This document shows positions 46,944 through 58,111 of a DNA stretch of 64,000 bases, in pieces; position 1 is the stretch's first letter; each line of letters begins with the position of its first letter. Source of the DNA: Thiocystis violascens. Lineage in GTDB: Bacteria > Pseudomonadota > Gammaproteobacteria > Chromatiales > Chromatiaceae. Under the pieces are notes generated by a model. It saw nothing but the letters and a program-made list of their open reading frames with translations. It did not search any database and was not told the origin of the DNA. The stretch lies in assembly GCA_020721065.1 (NCBI GenBank), contig DYNM01000002.1, positions 1 to 64,000 of the forward strand, given 5' to 3'. Position numbers and translations under genes: made by a program.

Positions 46944-47876
46944 ATGACGTTGATTATTGCTGCGTGTTTGCTGGATATCGTACTGGGTGATCCGGCATAT
47001 CGGCTGCATCCGGTACGGCTGATCGGTGATTTGAGCACGGCGCTTGAGCGGCAATTATTCGCTCGCGGTTGGAACCAGCGCAGCGGCGGCGTGCTGCATC
47101 TGTTGCTGGTGCTGACGGTCGCGCTGACTGTGTGGCTGGGCGTTCGCGCCAGCCTGAGCTTAGTTCATCCGCATTTGGTGTTCATTTGGGATTTGTATCT
47201 CGCCGCCAGCCTGCTGTGTCTGCGGGATTTGATCGTGCAGGGCAAACGGATTTTGAGCCTGCTTGATGACCTGCCAGCAGCACGGCAGCAATTGAAGCAA
47301 TTGGTGGGACGCGACACTGCGCCGTTGCAACAAGATGGCATCATCCGCGCCACGTTGGAGAGCTTGGCGGAAAATCTGACCGATGGCGTGCTCACACCGC
47401 TGTGGGCGCTGTGTTTATTCGGTTTGCCGGGGCTGATTGTGGTCAAAGTCATTTCCACGCTGGACGCGATGGTTGGTTATCAAAATGAGCGTTATCAACG
47501 CTTTGGCTGGGCGGCGGCGCGGTGCGACGATTGGATGCACTGGCTGCCAGCGCGGATTTCTGTGGTGATGATTGCGATGGTGGCGGCATGGCAACGGTTA
47601 CATCCGCTGCTGGCGCTGCGCACGGCGTGGCGTTATCACGCGCTGCTGCCGAGTCCCAATTCGGGTTGGAGTGAGGCGGCGCTGGCTGGCGCGTTGCGGG
47701 TGCGGCTGCTCGGTCCGGTGTGGCGCGACGGGCAGTTAATCAATGAGCGGTTTATTGGCGAACCGGAGTGGTCGGCGCAGCTCACGGCGGTGGAATTGCG
47801 GCAGGGGTTGTGGGTGATTCTGGGTTGTTATCCGGTGGCGCTGATGATTGGGCTGGTGCTGGCGCATAGCTTGTGA
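46944..47876 (+). CDS. cbiB: Adenosylcobinamide-phosphate synthase (CbiB/CobD)
   Basis: 310 residues, an integral membrane protein of normal length. The signature blocks are LDIVLGDPAYRLHPVRLIGDLSTALE, GRDTAPLQQDGIIRATLESLAENLTDGVLTPLW, KVISTLDAMVGYQNERYQRFGWAAARCDDWMHWLPARIS and PSPNSGWSEAALAGALRVRL. It attaches aminopropanol (phosphate) to the corrin ring. It forms an operon with cobM. Confidence 0.95.
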   Translation: MTLIIAACLLDIVLGDPAYRLHPVRLIGDLSTALERQLFARGWNQRSGGVLHLLLVLTVALTVWLGVRASLSLVHPHLVFIWDLYLAASLLCLRDLIVQGKRILSLLDDLPAARQQLKQLVGRDTAPLQQDGIIRATLESLAENLTDGVLTPLWALCLFGLPGLIVVKVISTLDAMVGYQNERYQRFGWAAARCDDWMHWLPARISVVMIAMVAAWQRLHPLLALRTAWRYHALLPSPNSGWSEAALAGALRVRLLGPVWRDGQLINERFIGEPEWSAQLTAVELRQGLWVILGCYPVALMIGLVLAHSL

Positions 47877-47882
47877 GCTGTG

Positions 47883-47902
47883 GGTGATGCGTCCGCATCA
47901 CC
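47883..47902. terminator. Hairpin between the convergent cbiB and porin genes
   Basis: GGTGATGC-GTCC-GCATCACC, an 8-bp perfect stem seven bases after the cbiB stop. There is no T-run on the plus strand, so termination strength is uncertain. Confidence 0.45.
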
Positions 47903-47912
47903 ACCTCAACTT

Positions 47913-49043
47913 TTAGAATTCCACCGCAAGCTGCGCGATCACGCTGTCATCGGTATCACCACTGCCGCCGTCAGCGTGGTCATACGCAGTGCTCCGCGCC
48001 CATTCCAATGCCAACGTGGTTTTTTCCAACACTTCAACCGACCAGCCCAATAACCAGCGTTGTTCCGGCAAATCCAGCGCCAGCGCCTCGCTCGTGCCTT
48101 GATAACCGATTGATAGAGTGGATTGTTTTCCCAGCACGGCAAAGCGCAATCCCGCTTCGAGCGTCCACGCCGCAGGACGAGCGCCCTGATTGTTGAAATC
48201 AATCTGGTCGGCAGCAAAATCATCAGTGGCTGTGAGATATTCCCCGATCAAATTAAAACGCCCGACAGTGGCGCTGGCACTCGCCGTCCACGCCCCGCTC
48301 CGTTCCGAACGCGCTCCCACGCGCTCTTGCAACAGGTCAGTTTCGCCGAGATCGTTGAGATAACCCACGCTCGCCGCCCACGTTCGTTCTGATGCGGTGT
48401 GGGTGTAACCAACCATCGCACCCCAGTTATCAAGCTGATCGTCGTCGTCAAGCGTGGTTTCACCGTTAAAGAGATACAGTGCGCCAGCAAAATCACCCTT
48501 CTCCATCCCCATGTGCAGCGCCGACTCGCGGATTTCGCCGAGTTCGAGCGTGAGCGGATCGGAAATCAAATTGGTTTCATACACGCCAAACGGCAGATAA
48601 ATCTGTCCCGCCGTGAACGATAACGACGTCACCTCGGCGTTGGCGACGGTGAGATAACCGGTGTCGATCTCCAAATCGGTCACATCCTGCTCATACAGCA
48701 GCGACACGCCCGCCTCGATCCACGCATTCACCTTCGACTTCACGCCCAGCTCCACCGTCGCCAACGTGACATCGCTGGTGCTGCTGCCGTGTTCTGGCGC
48801 GAAATAACCCGCTTCCACTTCAATTAACCCAGAAAATTCAAGGCGATGAATCCAATCATCATGGTCTGGCGCAGCGTCCGCCTGCTGCTTGATGAGTGTG
48901 GCGGCTTGCTGTTGCAGCGCCGCTTCTTGAGCGCGATTTTGCGCTTCCAATCGCGTCAAGCGACTGGTCACGCTGTCAGCAACAGCAGGAGTTTGAATAG
49001 CCAGCGCCAATGCAATGGCAGTCGAAAGCGTTAATTTTTTCAT
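47913..49043 (-). CDS. LbtU-like outer-membrane porin
   Basis: 376 residues. The signal peptide is KKLTLSTAIALALAIQTPAVADS, then a short coiled coil (TSRLTRLEAQNRAQEAALQQQ), then a beta-barrel region with alternating hydrophobic residues. The start of the barrel (WIHRLEFSGLIEVEAGYFAPEHG) and VELGVKSKVNAWIEAGVSLLYEQD resemble the LbtU family, siderophore porins first described in Legionella. The protein ends AQLAVEF, with a terminal Phe as usual for Omp proteins. Start choice between 49043 and 49058 is uncertain. Substrate specificity is inferred only. Confidence 0.8.
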   Translation of the reverse strand: MKKLTLSTAIALALAIQTPAVADSVTSRLTRLEAQNRAQEAALQQQAATLIKQQADAAPDHDDWIHRLEFSGLIEVEAGYFAPEHGSSTSDVTLATVELGVKSKVNAWIEAGVSLLYEQDVTDLEIDTGYLTVANAEVTSLSFTAGQIYLPFGVYETNLISDPLTLELGEIRESALHMGMEKGDFAGALYLFNGETTLDDDDQLDNWGAMVGYTHTASERTWAASVGYLNDLGETDLLQERVGARSERSGAWTASASATVGRFNLIGEYLTATDDFAADQIDFNNQGARPAAWTLEAGLRFAVLGKQSTLSIGYQGTSEALALDLPEQRWLLGWSVEVLEKTTLALEWARSTAYDHADGGSGDTDDSVIAQLAVEF

Positions 49044-49189
49044 AGGCTTAGATGTCATAACAGTGATAAAAAATGGCGTCGCGGTGGGCGATACCGGACG
49101 CCGTTGACGAGAACACTGCAAGCCTAACATCCGTTTTCAGAGTGGCCAAACAAGAATTGTTTTTATCTTAACGCTTCAGTCAACGCGGA

Positions 49190-49304
49190 TAGGAGTGACA
49201 CAGTTGCGATGTAAGCCATTGTGTTAGTTATCATTTGTCAGTGATAACCGTGCTTTTTACTGACAACCGCCAACTGACAACTTTTTGCAACTGCGTTACT
49301 TCTA
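49190..49304 (-). repeat. MITE-like intergenic repeat, copy 4 (inverted, most complete)
   Basis: The left end is TAGGAGTGACACAGTTGC and the right end GCAACTGCGTTACTTCTA; the reverse complement of the right end matches the left with about three mismatches in 18. The interior carries GATAACCGTGCTTTTTACTG and CAACTGACAACTTTTT, the inverse of copy 3. The last three bases (CTA) provide the stop codon of the neighbouring minus-strand gene. Confidence 0.85.
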
Positions 49305-49802
49305 GTTGAGACAATCACGCAAATCAGGAATTTTTGTTGTTGCCTCACAATGCAAAATGCGATGCACGCGGAATCGATAGCGATTTTCTAATTGTTCTTG
49401 TTCAATCAAATTCACAATTTTATTGCTGATAATGAAACTTTTTTCAATCACTTTTCTGCCGCTGTTGCTTGCAAGCATACTGACTAATTCCAGATATTCT
49501 GGACGCTTTTCTTTCGTAAATTGAAGTTGTTCAAAAGCATGTGATAAATCACCTCCTTTCAATTCAACTAAAAAAGCCGCACTGCGCTGATGACTCGAAA
49601 AAAGAAACAAACCGTCACACTTTTTACCGTTGTCAGTACATACACAACCATCAATGACAATTGCTTTAACCTGTTCCCCAGTGCGAACGCTAAATTTAAC
49701 TTTTTTTCCGCGCTCCGCTAGTGTGAACGCATCTGCACAACATTGATGGTAATTATCCATTTTGCGGCAGACACAGTGTTCAAAGCGCATAACCTCAATC
49801 AT
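49302..49802 (-). CDS. Putative PD-(D/E)XK nuclease-like partner of the adjacent AAA ATPase
   Basis: 166 residues, no signal peptide or membrane helix. Not assigned to a named family. The centre has the arrangement Asp63 (KKCDGLFLFSS), then Glu80-Leu-Lys82 (AAFLVELKGGDLSHAFEQL), with predicted beta strands around it: the layout of a PD-(D/E)XK nuclease site. The N-terminal third has clustered Cys (CVCRK, HQCC, CVC, KKC). The ATG at 49802 overlaps the ATPase 3' end by 8 bases, so the two are cotranslated. The stop TAG coincides with the end of MITE copy 4. I infer a nuclease effector of a defence-like pair; an HNH motif, as in Septu PtuB, is absent. Confidence 0.6.
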   Translation of the reverse strand: MIEVMRFEHCVCRKMDNYHQCCADAFTLAERGKKVKFSVRTGEQVKAIVIDGCVCTDNGKKCDGLFLFSSHQRSAAFLVELKGGDLSHAFEQLQFTKEKRPEYLELVSMLASNSGRKVIEKSFIISNKIVNLIEQEQLENRYRFRVHRILHCEATTKIPDLRDCLN

Positions 49803-51015
49803 AACGCTGTTCCCATTCAAGATCGCGCATTCGGTCATACACTTGAGTCAACTCGTTAAAGTAATTGAGTAGCGTATCATCCAATAAACCTAATTCAGTA
49901 TTGAGTAACGATTGTTCACCTGTTGCGGTCAGCACATACGCAGCAACATCTGCTGCTGCAATTGGAACGATGTTTTTAATATCTTCTTCAAGCGCAAGAT
50001 GTGCAACTTTATCGCGTTTTAGTTGATTATTGATGGCTTCCACAATATATGGACTGTGGGTGGTGATGATAAATTGCGTATTTTGAAACGTTTTTAGCAA
50101 ATCACCCATCACTCGCTGTTGCCATGATGGATGAAGATGAAGATCAATTTCATCAATCATAACGACTGCTTCCGCAGCGAGTGGCTCGGTAAGATGTGGA
50201 TTTGCCATTGCCATCCGCGCACTTAAATCAATGACTAAACCGATCAGGGTTTTATAGCCATCACTCAACTGCCCGATATTTAATTGTTCGCCATCTTTTT
50301 GCACGACAAATTGCAAGGGATTAAGGGCAATATGTGGATTTGACAGGTCTGGAAACAGCGCAGTTAATGCAGTGCGCACTGCATTGAGTTCTGGCAAACT
50401 CGCATCAAAGCTGCGGCGTTCTTTTTGCAAGCGATGTTCTTCATTTTCTTTGTTATAAAACCAAACAAATGCAGACTTAAACCGGCTGTCTGCATTCAAC
50501 GCATTGGCTAATGCTTCAAGCGGCGCATGTTCTTTGGGAAAACCTTTACGACTTAACGGCAATTCAAGCAAGGCGCGACCAACGCCGTAATACACAAATA
50601 ACGGCAATTCAACATTGTTGCCGTTATTTAATGGATCAAGCACTGTGTGATTAAGATAGTGCTCCAGTTCACGCACACCCAAACTATTTGCTATTTGTGA
50701 TGCAGTTTTTTTACTGTTATCGCGGCGTTGGGTACGATCCCAACGCAATCCGCTGGTGGTTTCAAGTGTTACCCGCACATAGGGAGCCAATAGGTTATTG
50801 CTTTGGCGAATCTCGCCGGTTTTTTTGAATGATAACCCCGTGAGATTGGGTAAATGGGTCAACACCGCTCCCAAACCGATGGCAATTCCATCTAACACGG
50901 TGGTTTTTCCTGAACCATTTGCGCCAATTAACAGCGTTAAACGGCGTCCCAGTTCAAGAGATAACAACGCTTTAGCGCGAAAGTGTTCTAAAATAACGCG
51001 TTGAAGTCGCATCAA
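49795..51015 (-). CDS. AAA/ABC-type ATPase of the PtuA/OLD-like (COG3950-like) group
   Basis: 406 residues, soluble. Walker A GANGSGKTT is at 31-39, the ABC-like signature LSDGYKT at 250-256, Walker B AVVMIDEIDLHLHP at 283-296 and the switch His in FIITTHSPYIV at about 320. The N terminus RLQRVILEHFRA is the usual opening of this SMC-like family, members of which drive several two-gene defence systems (Septu PtuA, PARIS AriA, OLD). Here it is followed and overlapped by a small PD-(D/E)XK-like protein. Codon use is AT-richer than that of the cobalamin genes nearby. No TOPRIM domain follows the ATPase, so it is not a full OLD nuclease. Confidence 0.85.
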   Translation of the reverse strand: MMRLQRVILEHFRAKALLSLELGRRLTLLIGANGSGKTTVLDGIAIGLGAVLTHLPNLTGLSFKKTGEIRQSNNLLAPYVRVTLETTSGLRWDRTQRRDNSKKTASQIANSLGVRELEHYLNHTVLDPLNNGNNVELPLFVYYGVGRALLELPLSRKGFPKEHAPLEALANALNADSRFKSAFVWFYNKENEEHRLQKERRSFDASLPELNAVRTALTALFPDLSNPHIALNPLQFVVQKDGEQLNIGQLSDGYKTLIGLVIDLSARMAMANPHLTEPLAAEAVVMIDEIDLHLHPSWQQRVMGDLLKTFQNTQFIITTHSPYIVEAINNQLKRDKVAHLALEEDIKNIVPIAAADVAAYVLTATGEQSLLNTELGLLDDTLLNYFNELTQVYDRMRDLEWEQRYD

Positions 51016-51042
51016 TCACCACCGTTTTAATTGCTAAACACT

Positions 51043-51891
51043 TCAAGGACGCCGAGGAAATTGCCCAAAATCCGGTGCGCGCTTTTCTAAAAACGCATTG
51101 CGCCCTTCTTGCCCTTCTTCAGTCATATAAAACAGCGCCGTCGCGTTGCCCGCTAATTCCTGAATACCGGCTAAACCGTCGGTATCTGCATTAAAAGCAG
51201 ATTTCAATACCCGCAGCGCGGTGGGCGATAATTGATTCATTTGTCTGCACCACGCCACCGTTTCTAATTCCAAATCCGCCAGCGGTACAACCGTATTCAC
51301 TAAACCCATGTTTAATGCTGCTTGCGCGTCGTATTGGCGACATAATAACCAAATTTCTTTGGCTTTTTTTAATCCTACTGTTCGCGCCATTAAACCCGCA
51401 CCAAACCCACCATCAAAGCTGCCGACCTTTGGTCCGGTTTGTCCAAAACGAGCGTTATCCGCAGCAATCGTTAAATCACAAATCAAATGCAGCACATGAC
51501 CGCCGCCAATCGCATAACCAGCCACCATTGCGACAATTGGTTTGGGCAAGGTGCGAATTTGCCGCTGTAATTCGAGCACATTCAAATGCTCAATTCCGGC
51601 GTCGTCTTGATAACCCGCGTCGCCGCGAATGCGTTGATCACCGCCAGAACAAAATGCCAATTCACCCGCGCCCGTTAAAATAATGACGCCAATATCTGGA
51701 TCGTGATGTGCCCGATGAAAAGCATCAATCAATTCGCGCACGGTTTGCGGACGAAATGCGTTGCGCACTTCGGGGCGATTGATGGTGATCTTGGCAATGT
51801 GTTCGGCGACGTGATACAGAATGTCTTGATAAGGCAATGATTCTGGCTGTTGCCAGTGAATTGGAGGGCGTTGATTGTCAATTGATTGCAT
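51043..51891 (-). CDS. menB: 1,4-dihydroxy-2-naphthoyl-CoA synthase
   Basis: 282 residues of the crotonase fold. MenB-specific features include [67 protein letters not shown] and the C-terminal [14 protein letters not shown]. It closes the second ring of menaquinone. Start taken at 51891. No other men genes are in the window, so the pathway genes must be scattered. The gene lies 28 bases upstream of the AAA ATPase on the same strand and could be transcribed with it. Confidence 0.94.
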   Translation of the reverse strand: MQSIDNQRPPIHWQQPESLPYQDILYHVAEHIAKITINRPEVRNAFRPQTVRELIDAFHRAHHDPDIGVIILTGAGELAFCSGGDQRIRGDAGYQDDAGIEHLNVLELQRQIRTLPKPIVAMVAGYAIGGGHVLHLICDLTIAADNARFGQTGPKVGSFDGGFGAGLMARTVGLKKAKEIWLLCRQYDAQAALNMGLVNTVVPLADLELETVAWCRQMNQLSPTALRVLKSAFNADTDGLAGIQELAGNATALFYMTEEGQEGRNAFLEKRAPDFGQFPRRP

Positions 51892-52006
51892 AGCGATTAT
51901 TTCCAATAAAGAGGCGCGTGATGACGCAGTTTAGCCGCAAATAGCACTGCGCTGGCGCGGTATGAGGTGACAAGCTGCGGGTAACTGCCTATAATTGGGC
52001 GCTCAG

Positions 52007-52080
52007 GGCTGAATGGCAGAGTGGTCATGCAGCGGCCTGCAAAGCCGTGTACCTCGGTTCGATTCCGGGTTCAGCCTCCA
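52007..52080 (+). tRNA. tRNA-Cys(GCA)
   Basis: 74 bases including an encoded CCA end. Acceptor stem GGCTGAA / TTCAGCC pairs fully. The anticodon loop CTGCAAA carries GCA, the T arm contains GGTTCGATTCC, and the discriminator is T (U73), the tRNA-Cys identity base. A terminator follows. Confidence 0.97.
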
Positions 52081-52088
52081 AACATCAC

Positions 52089-52120
52089 AACAGCGTCGCT
52101 CACTGCGACGCTGTTTTTTT
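52089..52120 (+). terminator. Rho-independent terminator after tRNA-Cys
   Basis: AACAGCGTCGC-TCACT-GCGACGCTGTT followed by a run of T. It also lies just beyond the 3' end of the opposite-strand MFS gene. Confidence 0.92.
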
Positions 52121-52132
52121 GTGCCCAGCGTT

Positions 52133-53452
52133 TTAGTCGTCGCTGGAGATCGGGTGTGGATGGCGGACGCGAACGTAAATGCTGGCAACCAACAGCACAA
52201 TGTTGACCACGCCAATGACCACAAATGGCGCTCGCGGATCAATTTGATCAAACAGTCGCCCGCCGATTGCCGTCATCAATAAAATTCCCAGTGCGCCAGC
52301 GACGTTGAATGCGCCCAAAATTGAGCCGCGCTGCGCTGGCGGTGCTTCCTGTCCAATCAGCGATTGTCCGCCGAGAAAGACGCTGATTTGACCGATGCCC
52401 AGCAGGATGAAAAAGACGCTGCCGCCGCTCGCCAGCGGATCGTCGAGCAGCAGCAACGCTAAATTGCCGCCCGCAGATAACGCCATGCACACCGCCAACG
52501 CAGTCACGCGATCCATCCGATCCAGCAGCGGACCGAGCAGCGGTGCCCACGCCAACGCTGCGACTTGCGAGATGACGAAAATCATGGTGCCGCTCATCAC
52601 GGCTGCTGCCGGTTCCAATCCCGCAGCTTTGCCCGCCAAGGTGCCCCATAAAATCAAAAACACGGCGTTGACCGATTGATCGCCCCGCGCAATGAACGCG
52701 CTGGCATATGCCAATAAAATGCGCGGATGACGCGCTTGGGTGAAACCGCTGACTAACAACTCGCGCACCGTCGGCCGTTCCTCTTGTCGCAGCGGAATGC
52801 CGGGTTTTAAGCCCCAAAATGCGAACGCTGCTACCGCAACTGCGATGCCGGCGACGATGAAATGAGTGAGCTGTCCGGCAGCCACGCCGTCCCAACCGTG
52901 ATTGACGAACAGCTTGGGCAGCGCACCGAATCCTTGGCTCATCACCACCACGCCCAATCCGCTTAATAAGCCGACGGCAGCAACCAATTTGCCGCGTGAA
53001 CACTCGGCGGGATAATCCGCCATGACGGTCGATAACCCGCCAGCGACCGTGACCACCGCCAGCGCGTAGATGATGCGGTCGGCGTACAGCATCTCAATTG
53101 AAGTGGCGAGCGGATAGAGCGCGTAAGTGAGCGCCAGCAGGAGAAAGCCGCTGGCGTACACCGAGCGCCGTCCAATCCGATCCATCGCAATGCCAGCGGG
53201 CATGAACAGCAGCAGCGTTAAAATCTCGGTGAAAAACACGAGGTTGCTGCTGACGGTGCCCTGTTCGGAGCTAGGAATGTGCAGATGTTCGTTGAGGATG
53301 TAGGTCTGGCCGATGGAAATGAAGATCATCAGCCCAATCGAGAAAAAAGCGACGAGCAAAAACGTCCAGCCGTGTTGCGCGTGAATGCCGGGCGCGAGCC
53401 GCAGCGGTCCGATTTGCGTGAGAGTCGTTGACAAAGAAGTTGATACAGACAT
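52133..53452 (-). CDS. Major facilitator superfamily transporter
   Basis: 439 residues with about 12 membrane helices. The loop motif GIAMDRIGRRSVYASGFLLLALTYALYP between helices 2 and 3 is the MFS signature, and LLGPLLDRMDRVTAL is its counterpart in the second half. The N terminus AQHGWTFLLVAFFSIGLMIFISIGQTYIL starts the first helix. The substrate cannot be read from the sequence; drug efflux or organic-acid transport are both possible. It is convergent with the tRNA-Cys gene. Confidence 0.9.
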   Translation of the reverse strand: MSVSTSLSTTLTQIGPLRLAPGIHAQHGWTFLLVAFFSIGLMIFISIGQTYILNEHLHIPSSEQGTVSSNLVFFTEILTLLLFMPAGIAMDRIGRRSVYASGFLLLALTYALYPLATSIEMLYADRIIYALAVVTVAGGLSTVMADYPAECSRGKLVAAVGLLSGLGVVVMSQGFGALPKLFVNHGWDGVAAGQLTHFIVAGIAVAVAAFAFWGLKPGIPLRQEERPTVRELLVSGFTQARHPRILLAYASAFIARGDQSVNAVFLILWGTLAGKAAGLEPAAAVMSGTMIFVISQVAALAWAPLLGPLLDRMDRVTALAVCMALSAGGNLALLLLDDPLASGGSVFFILLGIGQISVFLGGQSLIGQEAPPAQRGSILGAFNVAGALGILLMTAIGGRLFDQIDPRAPFVVIGVVNIVLLVASIYVRVRHPHPISSDD

Positions 53453-53545
53453 GGCAAATAAGCAGCAGATTCAGTGAATTGATTAAGCACTTCACGCTAA
53501 CCAGATTGGGACGGTAACGCAATGTCAACGGCGAGCGCATCCAGT

Positions 53546-53962
53546 TCACGGCTCCATCAACACATTCAGTTCCGGTGTCCGCTCATTGGCTCTGATGTAG
53601 CCAATACCGCCGGGCTGAGATTTCACAAACTCAATGATCTCACGGCTGCTGGCACAATCTTTTGGCGGCGTTCCTTTACCAATAAAACGCCGCACGGTCC
53701 AATAAGCCAGATATTGATCTTCATCTTTAGCGAGAATGGTAGCCAAAAATTGTTTGCGTTCCAGCGTGCCAGGAGCAGCATTGACAACCGTTGCTGGTTG
53801 TCCATTCACCTCGATAATGCGTCCGGTGAAGAGCTTTTCGACGGTGACGCGATCCAATTTAGGTAACGTTGGATTACCAATCACGATAATATTTTCGGCG
53901 CTCGATTGGCTAACGGCGCAGCTAAATAACAAAAGTGCGAGCAGGATGAGTCTGTTATCCAT
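53546..53962 (-). CDS. Small periplasmic PstS-like phosphate-binding-type protein
   Basis: 138 residues with a signal peptide (LILLALLLFSCAVSQSSAEN). IIVIGNPTLPKLDRVTVEKLFTGRIIEVNGQ, then RKQFLATILAKDEDQYLAYWTVRRFIGKGTPPK and SQPGGIGYI, resemble a single lobe of PstS-like binding proteins. It is too short for a complete two-lobe binder. It follows the porin gene by 10 bases, and that pair is divergent from a hybrid histidine kinase, suggesting a sensory accessory role rather than bulk transport. Confidence 0.82.
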   Translation of the reverse strand: MDNRLILLALLLFSCAVSQSSAENIIVIGNPTLPKLDRVTVEKLFTGRIIEVNGQPATVVNAAPGTLERKQFLATILAKDEDQYLAYWTVRRFIGKGTPPKDCASSREIIEFVKSQPGGIGYIRANERTPELNVLMEP

Positions 53963-53972
53963 GACTGCGTCC

Positions 53973-55250
53973 TTAAAAAATAAAGTTATATGACAAAGAA
54001 AACAGATTGATCACTTGATCACTGATTTCACTGTCCGGCGGAGCATCCACTAAATTGGAACCAACGCCAATATAAGTACGCGCCCATTCTAATTTGAGCT
54101 TACTTTTCGACGTGAGCACATAAGAGGCTCCTAATGCCCAAGTTTGTTGATCGTAAGCTAAAAACAGATCAGCAGCGGCGTGTTGTGAAGCGTTAATCAG
54201 CGGCGCATTAGGAATCCAAGCGGGTACCGAGGTTTGATTCAGTGCTCGATTTAAATCAAGCGCAGCATCTTCAGAACGCAACCAAGCATAATATAAATAA
54301 GGCGTCCATCGACCGGTTTGGCGTCGCAGTGACACATAACCACCGCTGCTATTGACACCACCGCTGGCTTCCTTAACCGAACGTTTTGCATATTCAGTGG
54401 CTAAACGAATGTTGTGACTCAGACCAATGTCTGCACCAACAAAAATGGTAGAAATATCTTGACGACTGCGCTGAGGTAATTGCGTTTCTGGCAAAAATGA
54501 GTAATAGCTTATTCCCGGCATAGGATTGACTAAAACCGGACGATCAACCCACTCACCGCCATCATTGCGCTCTGCCGAAGGTCGATAAAAACTTATCCGA
54601 TATAAGTTATCTAACCGTTGATATGACAAAACAATCCCCTTCGCTTCCATTTGAATCGGTATAAACAGTGGACCTGAATCAATGTAACCGGGAATTGTAT
54701 TGCGTACAGAATAACGCGCCGCCGTGTCAGTTGATCCCCAAAATACTTCGAGGCTGAGATCACCTTCCCACTGTTCCCACGTTTTACTAATGGAGATGCC
54801 AGTAAAATCAACACTGGGTGCCGTTGAATACACTTCAATTGGCAAACGGGCATAATCAAATGTCCAACCGACGTCGATATTTTCTGAATTAAGATAGCCC
54901 AATAAACGCGATTTTCCCACCCGAATTAACCAATCGTTGGTTGGTCGCCACGATAAAAATGCCCACGATAATTTTGGTGTCCACAAATTATCATCATCAT
55001 CTGCCGGTGACATCTGTCCTTGTACTGTTGCGCTCCAATGTGAATTGAATTTGGCATCTAGTTGTAAACCCAACAAACTGTCTCGCGCTAAAGTGCCGCG
55101 ATTGTTAATAAATCGTTGAGTATTATAAGGTTGATCCGAACGGACATAACCGATGGTTCCATAACCAGACCACGAATAATCAACCGCTAATGCAGTGTTT
55201 AACCCCACACTGAGAAGGGCTGCCCAAACGCAGCGCGAATACAGGCGCAT
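53973..55250 (-). CDS. Outer-membrane porin-like beta-barrel protein
   Basis: 425 residues from the ATG at 55250, preceded by AGGGGAAATT. Signal peptide RLYSRCVWAALLSVGLNTALAVD. The mature protein is rich in alternating aromatic strands (YSWSGYGTIGYVRSDQPYNTQRF, WTPKLSWAFLSWRPTNDWLIRVGK) and ends INLFSLSYNFIF with a terminal Phe, as barrels do. It lies upstream of the PstS-like gene in the same operon and is divergent from the hybrid kinase. The substrate is unknown. Confidence 0.85.
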   Translation of the reverse strand: MRLYSRCVWAALLSVGLNTALAVDYSWSGYGTIGYVRSDQPYNTQRFINNRGTLARDSLLGLQLDAKFNSHWSATVQGQMSPADDDDNLWTPKLSWAFLSWRPTNDWLIRVGKSRLLGYLNSENIDVGWTFDYARLPIEVYSTAPSVDFTGISISKTWEQWEGDLSLEVFWGSTDTAARYSVRNTIPGYIDSGPLFIPIQMEAKGIVLSYQRLDNLYRISFYRPSAERNDGGEWVDRPVLVNPMPGISYYSFLPETQLPQRSRQDISTIFVGADIGLSHNIRLATEYAKRSVKEASGGVNSSGGYVSLRRQTGRWTPYLYYAWLRSEDAALDLNRALNQTSVPAWIPNAPLINASQHAAADLFLAYDQQTWALGASYVLTSKSKLKLEWARTYIGVGSNLVDAPPDSEISDQVINLFSLSYNFIF

Positions 55251-55302
55251 AATTTCCCCTAACACAATTGCTTTATTTATACCAATGCCAAAAACTGTCG
55301 CT

Positions 55303-58071
<2,769 letters not shown>

Positions 58072-58111
58072 ACAATTTGCGCAGTAACGTCTATCAACAC
58101 GGGATTTTAAT

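Noticed and set aside
49795..51015. Calling the ATPase cassette a Septu or OLD/Gabija system
   Set aside because: The partner has no HNH motif and the ATPase has no TOPRIM domain, so a named system would be over-called.
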